Assembly: GCA_049451635.1 (NCBI GenBank)
Contig: JBMTVT010000097.1
Location: forward strand, 1 to 5,015
Direction of reading: 5' to 3'
Length of the DNA: 5,015 bases
DNA from: JBMTVT01 sp049451635
Lineage (GTDB): Bacteria > Bacteroidota > Bacteroidia > Flavobacteriales > Flavobacteriaceae
Every line of letters starts with the position of its first letter. Position 1 is the stretch's first letter. The notes beneath the pieces were generated by a model that saw only the letters and a list, made by a program, of their open reading frames with translations, did no database searches and was not told where the DNA came from. The position numbers and the translations under genes were made by a program. Positions 4,864 to 5,015 of this stretch are shown here, piece by piece.

Positions 4864-5015
4864 TTAATTACATACAGTATATAAGTTGCTGAGTTACCCT
4901 TAACCCATCCGCTTGGGATATCAGCTAATTGAGTGTTATTGAACAAAATACATGATATATTTTTGGAAACACAATTAAGAGAGCTTAAACTAGAATTTTT
5001 GCTAACATCTAGGGC
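4864..5015 (-). pseudogene. C-terminal fragment of a flavobacterial-type LRR protein with an apparent frameshift; N-terminus beyond window edge
   Basis: The minus strand from 5015 encodes ALDVSKNSSLSSLNCVSKN, then ISCILFNNTQLADIPSGW and VKGNSATY. This is a typical last repeat and end-cap of LDVS-N-AL-SL-C type leucine-rich repeats, found in many secreted or surface proteins of flavobacteria. After TY the frame as written continues ILYVIKNKKG through the terminator and 28 nt into lysC, stopping at 4782. Dropping one TA unit from the TATATA at 4878-4883 instead gives ATYTVCN and a TAA at 4864-4866, directly before the terminator. That ending, with its late Cys, fits the family better. So either a 2-nt insertion has altered the C-terminus, or there is a sequencing error. 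No sorting domain follows the repeat in either frame. Most of the gene lies outside the window, so whether it still works is unknown. Confidence 0.6.

Noticed and set aside
1..5015. Defence system, CRISPR, prophage or insertion sequence
   Set aside because: No nuclease, transposase, integrase, repeat-spacer array or terminal inverted repeats are visible; the genes are mostly housekeeping in type.

Overview
The window looks like chromosomal DNA from a member of the Bacteroidota, most likely a flavobacterium. The sequence is strongly AT-rich and start codons lack recognisable Shine-Dalgarno sequences. Matches to the Bacteroidota -7 promoter element (TAnnTTTG) lie upstream of several genes. The right edge holds a fragment of a leucine-rich-repeat (LRR) protein of a type common in flavobacteria. 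No mobile element, CRISPR array, tRNA or rRNA is visible.

Layout, left to right. Positions 1-585 (minus strand) hold two tandem copies of a gene for a small Cys/His-rich protein. The left copy runs off the window edge, and a 30-bp identical block is shared between the copies. Positions 622-1419 (minus) encode an alpha/beta hydrolase with a complete Ser-Asp-His triad; the right-hand small gene follows 36 nt after its stop. Divergent from it, with only 35 bp between start codons, is a BrnQ-type branched-chain amino acid transporter (1455-2735, plus). Its stop codon overlaps that of a convergent gene (2732-3388, minus) for a protein with a winged-helix-like N-terminus and an ACT-like C-terminus. 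That gene is in turn divergent from a lysC-type aspartate kinase (3481-4809, plus). A strong 14-bp-stem intrinsic terminator follows lysC and appears to serve also the convergent LRR gene fragment entering from the right edge (minus).

The centre has an amino-acid theme: uptake of branched-chain amino acids (BrnQ), the first committed step of the Lys/Thr/Met/Ile pathway (aspartate kinase), and an ACT-domain protein that may sense an amino acid and act on one or both neighbours. That regulatory link is inferred from gene order and domain type only. A perfect 7-bp-arm inverted repeat over the start codon of the ACT gene is a candidate operator or mRNA hairpin.

The observations most worth following are the uncharacterised tandem Cys/His proteins, the divergent ACT-protein/lysC pair with its palindrome, and an apparent 2-nt frameshift in a TA repeat near the end of the LRR fragment. 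I did not find a clear new multi-gene system. Most of the window is ordinary core-type gene content.
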